Origin: Amycolatopsis sp. 195334CR
GTDB lineage: Bacteria > Actinomycetota > Actinomycetes > Mycobacteriales > Pseudonocardiaceae
Reading direction: 5' to 3'
Length of the DNA: 64,000 bases
Assembly (NCBI RefSeq): GCF_017309385.1
Contig: NZ_JAFJMJ010000002.1
Span: 2,604,001-2,668,000 of the forward strand
Shown here: in pieces, positions 61,382-64,000 of the stretch
How positions within the stretch are numbered: the stretch's first letter is position 1
Layout: each line of letters begins with the position of its first letter
The notes under the pieces: generated by a model
What the model saw: only the letters and a program-made list of their open reading frames with translations
What the model was told of the DNA's origin: nothing
Databases searched by the model: none
Made by a program: the position numbers and the translations under genes

Positions 61382-64000
61382 ATGCCCCGAAGCGTCCGAC
61401 CACCGGTCTGCGCGCTGCTGTCCGCCGTTGTGCTCTCGGCTGGCCTGACCGCGGTCCCCTCCCCCGCACTGGCCGCGCCCGCGCCCCCGCCCGACTTCTA
61501 CTCCTCGTTCGAGCCGGGCGAGCCCGCGCCCAACTGGACCGACACGGTGGACACCGGCCCCGACGGCAAGCCCAAGGCCCACGGGGTCAACGGCGCCAAC
61601 GGCACCGCCATCCCCGGCGACGTGCGCGGCAAGCTCGCCGAGGCCACGGCCAGCAGCGAGAACCCCGAGGGCGGCGAGACCGCGCCCAACCTGGCCGACG
61701 GCAAGCCCGAGTCGAAGTGGCTGTCGAAGAACCCCACCGCCTGGGCGCAGCTCGCGATGACCGAGCCGGTGACCATCACCCGGTACGGCCTCACCTCGGC
61801 GAACGACTTCGACGAGCGCGACCCCCAGGACTGGAAGCTCCAGGGCTCGGCCGACGGCACCACCTGGACCGACCTCGACGCCCAGACCGGCCAGGAGTTC
61901 ACCGAGCGCTTCCAGCCCAAGGAATACCGGCTGGCCGCCCCGGCCACCTTCCAGTACTTCCGGCTCGACATCACCAAGAACAACGGCGGCCCGCTGCTCC
62001 AGCTCGCCGAACTGCTGCTGGCCAACGACGAACCGGCCCCGCCGCCGCTGCCCAACATGCGCAGCTTCCCCGACGGCGGCCCGACCGGCGGGTACACGAA
62101 CAAGTCTCGCGCCGGCTACTCCGGCTCCCGCGCGTTCCGCTACTCCGGCACGCACACCGTCGAGGGCCACGGCTTCTCCTACAACAAGATCTTCGACGTA
62201 GACCTGCCGGTCGGCGACGCCACCGAGCTGTCCTACAAGGTCTTCCCCGAGTTCTCCGGTGACGACCTCAAGTACCCCAGCACGAACGTCGCCGTCGACC
62301 TCGCCTTCACCGACGGCAGCTACCTGAGCGAGCTGGGCGCCGCCGACCAGTACGGGTTCGCGCTCTCCCCCGCCGGTCAGGGCGCGGCGAAGTCGCTGTC
62401 GATCAACCAGTGGAACCTGGTTCGCTCCTCCATCGGCACGGTCGCCAAGGGCAAGGTGATCGACCGGATCCTGGTCGGTTACGACAACCCCGCCGGGCCC
62501 GCCCCGCTGCAGGGCTGGCTCGACGACATCCGCCTCGGCGCGGGCACCCCCGCTCCCCCGGCGAACGCCCGCCCGAGCGACCACGTGCTGACCACCCGCG
62601 GCACGCACGCGAACTCGACCTTCTCGCGCGGCAACAACTTCCCGGCCACCGCGGTCCCGCACGGCTTCAACTTCTGGACCCCGGTGACCGACGCGGGCTC
62701 GACCAGCTGGCTCTACCGCTACCACGAGGGCAACAACGCGCAGAACCTGCCGACCGCGCAGGCGTTCAGCGTCAGCCACGAGCCGAGCCCGTGGATGGGT
62801 GACCGGCAGACCTTCCAGGTCCAGCCCTCGCTCGCGACCGGCGTGCCCGACGCCAACCGCGACGCCCGCGAGCTGGCGTTCAAGCACGAGAACGAGGAAG
62901 CCAAGGCGCACTACTACGGCGTCCGGTTCGAGAACGGCATCAGGACCGAGCTCGCCCCGACCGATCACGCGGCGCTGTTCCGGTTCACCTTCCCCGGTGC
63001 CGACGCCAACCTGATCTTCGACAACGTGAACAACAACGGCGGCCTGACCCTGGACAAGGCGAACGGCACGCTCAGCGGATTCTCCGACGTCAAGAGCGGG
63101 CTGTCGGCGGGCGCGGGGCGCCTGTTCGTCTACGCCGAGTTCGACAAGCCGGTGTCCGCGGGCGACAAGCTGCCCGGTGAGGGCCGGGACAACGTCCGCG
63201 GCTACCTGCGCTTCGACACCGGCGGCTCGAACACCGTGCAGATGCGCATCGCCACCTCGCTGATCAGCGTCGACCAGGCCAAGAAGAACCTCGGCCAGGA
63301 GATCGCCGCCGGCGCCACGCTGGAGTCGGTCCGCGACGCGGCCCAGGCGGCCTGGGACGAGAAGCTCAACGTGATCCAGGTGGAGGGCGCCAGCGCCGAC
63401 CAGCTGCAGACGCTCTACTCGAACCTGTACCGCCTGTTCCTGTACCCGAACTCGGGTTACGAGAACGTCGGCACGAAGGAGCAGCCGAAGATCCAGTACG
63501 CCAGCCCGGTCGCGCCGAAGACCGGCCAGGACACGCCGACGCACACCGGCTCGAAGCTGGTCGACGGCGAGATCTTCGTCAACAACGGCTTCTGGGATAC
63601 CTACCGCACCACCTGGCCCGCGTACGCGCTGCTCACGCCGACGATGGCCGGGAAGATGGTCGACGGCTTCACCCAGCAGTACCGCGACGGCGGCTGGATC
63701 TCGCGCTGGTCCTCCCCCGGCTACGCCAACCTGATGACCGGCACCAGCTCCGACGTGGCCTTCGCCGACGCCTACCTCAAGGGCGTGAAGAACTTCGACG
63801 TGCAGTCCGCCTACGACGCCGCGCTGAAGAACGCCAGCGTGACCCCGCCGAACGCCAGCGTGGGCCGCAAGGGGCTCGACACGTCGATCTTCCTCGGCTA
63901 CACCTCGACCGCGACCGGCGAGGGCATGTCCTGGGGCATCGAGGGGTACGTCAACGACTTCGGCATCGCGAACATGTCGAAGCAGCTCTACGACGAGGCC
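61382..64000 (+). CDS. Secreted GH92 alpha-1,2-mannosidase (3' end outside window)
   Basis: Secreted glycoside hydrolase that trims alpha-mannose from glycans. A Sec signal peptide (MPRSVRPPVCALLSAVVLSA ... PALA) is followed by an F5/8-type C galactose-binding-like domain (about 80-220: AEATASSENPEGGETAPNLA, ESKWLSKNPTAWAQLAMTEP), a linker region and the GH92 domain, recognised from THANSTFSRGNNFPATAVPH onward and VNNGFWDTYRTTWPAYALL. GGAG precedes ATG by 6 nt. At least 873 codons are present and no stop occurs before the edge. It stands alone, next to a LacI-like operator. Confidence 0.94.
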   Translation, partial: MPRSVRPPVCALLSAVVLSAGLTAVPSPALAAPAPPPDFYSSFEPGEPAPNWTDTVDTGPDGKPKAHGVNGANGTAIPGDVRGKLAEATASSENPEGGETAPNLADGKPESKWLSKNPTAWAQLAMTEPVTITRYGLTSANDFDERDPQDWKLQGSADGTTWTDLDAQTGQEFTERFQPKEYRLAAPATFQYFRLDITKNNGGPLLQLAELLLANDEPAPPPLPNMRSFPDGGPTGGYTNKSRAGYSGSRAFRYSGTHTVEGHGFSYNKIFDVDLPVGDATELSYKVFPEFSGDDLKYPSTNVAVDLAFTDGSYLSELGAADQYGFALSPAGQGAAKSLSINQWNLVRSSIGTVAKGKVIDRILVGYDNPAGPAPLQGWLDDIRLGAGTPAPPANARPSDHVLTTRGTHANSTFSRGNNFPATAVPHGFNFWTPVTDAGSTSWLYRYHEGNNAQNLPTAQAFSVSHEPSPWMGDRQTFQVQPSLATGVPDANRDARELAFKHENEEAKAHYYGVRFENGIRTELAPTDHAALFRFTFPGADANLIFDNVNNNGGLTLDKANGTLSGFSDVKSGLSAGAGRLFVYAEFDKPVSAGDKLPGEGRDNVRGYLRFDTGGSNTVQMRIATSLISVDQAKKNLGQEIAAGATLESVRDAAQAAWDEKLNVIQVEGASADQLQTLYSNLYRLFLYPNSGYENVGTKEQPKIQYASPVAPKTGQDTPTHTGSKLVDGEIFVNNGFWDTYRTTWPAYALLTPTMAGKMVDGFTQQYRDGGWISRWSSPGYANLMTGTSSDVAFADAYLKGVKNFDVQSAYDAALKNASVTPPNASVGRKGLDTSIFLGYTSTATGEGMSWGIEGYVNDFGIANMSKQLYDEA

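Noticed and set aside
61232..63544. 770-codon open frame on the minus strand
   Set aside because: Antisense to the GH92 gene; its Gly/Val/Arg-rich sequence has no recognisable domain.

Overview
This is a 64 kb chromosomal window from a very GC-rich actinomycete. The gene content points to Pseudonocardiaceae, most likely Amycolatopsis or a relative, although no rRNA or other phylogenetic marker is present to prove it. The reasons are strong C/G third-position codon bias, frequent GTG starts, F420-dependent oxidoreductase families, DUF3090/SCO1664/DUF3097 actinobacterial genes, ECF42 sigma factors with DGPF (YCII) partners and WYL regulators. Genes are packed tightly with many ATGA, GTGA or TGATG overlaps. 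No gap longer than about 250 bp was seen, and I saw no tRNA, rRNA, CRISPR array, insertion sequence or origin.

Layout. 1-3.4 kb: two tandem transmembrane Ser/Thr kinases with related DUF3558-like ectodomains, the first cut by the window edge. 3.4-9.2 kb: a cysteine-rich secreted protein, a DMT exporter, a membrane acyltransferase, a tyrosine recombinase, an acyl-CoA dehydrogenase and a carbon-nitrogen hydrolase broken near its 3' end. 9.2-12.7 kb: two ECF42 sigma factor/DGPF modules, one with a Nudix gene. 12.7-20.3 kb: Lrp regulator, LLM oxidoreductase, deaminase, macrolide-type glycosyltransferase, SWIM/SNF2 helicase pair, GNAT enzyme, epoxide hydrolase with an apparent frameshift, VOC protein. 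20.3-27.8 kb: AraC regulator/NmrA pair, DUF1772 protein, hydrolase/PadR pair, aldo-keto reductase, a third ECF42 factor coupled to a WYL regulator. 27.8-34.9 kb: UvrA-like ATPase and NmrA protein divergent from TetR, then a WYL-MFS-flavin reductase unit. 35-41.7 kb: small hydrolases, zinc proteins, TetR units, stomatin/NfeD, DUF3097. 41.8-51.8 kb: TetR/SDR, metallo-hydrolase, WYL, SCO1664/DUF3090, S9 peptidase, LD-carboxypeptidase, prenyltransferase-like protein, two flavin/F420-type proteins. 51.9-61.2 kb: GT-C mannosyltransferase, a dipeptide-type ABC transporter, and a divergent D-aminopeptidase/M20 pair, together resembling a peptide or muropeptide uptake and breakdown locus. 61.4 kb to the edge: a secreted GH92 alpha-mannosidase.

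Themes. Much of the window is built of small regulator/enzyme pairs transcribed divergently. Three TetR intergenic regions carry paired inverted repeats, and LacI-like palindromes lie upstream of two genes. Many genes have a TANNNT-like hexamer 6-8 nt before the start codon, which suggests leaderless mRNAs. The most notable items are the cluster of three ECF42 factors, a 30 bp repeat carrying GTATA-N6-TATAC present twice, a peptide-binding protein with a C-terminal membrane anchor, and several genes with visible small lesions.
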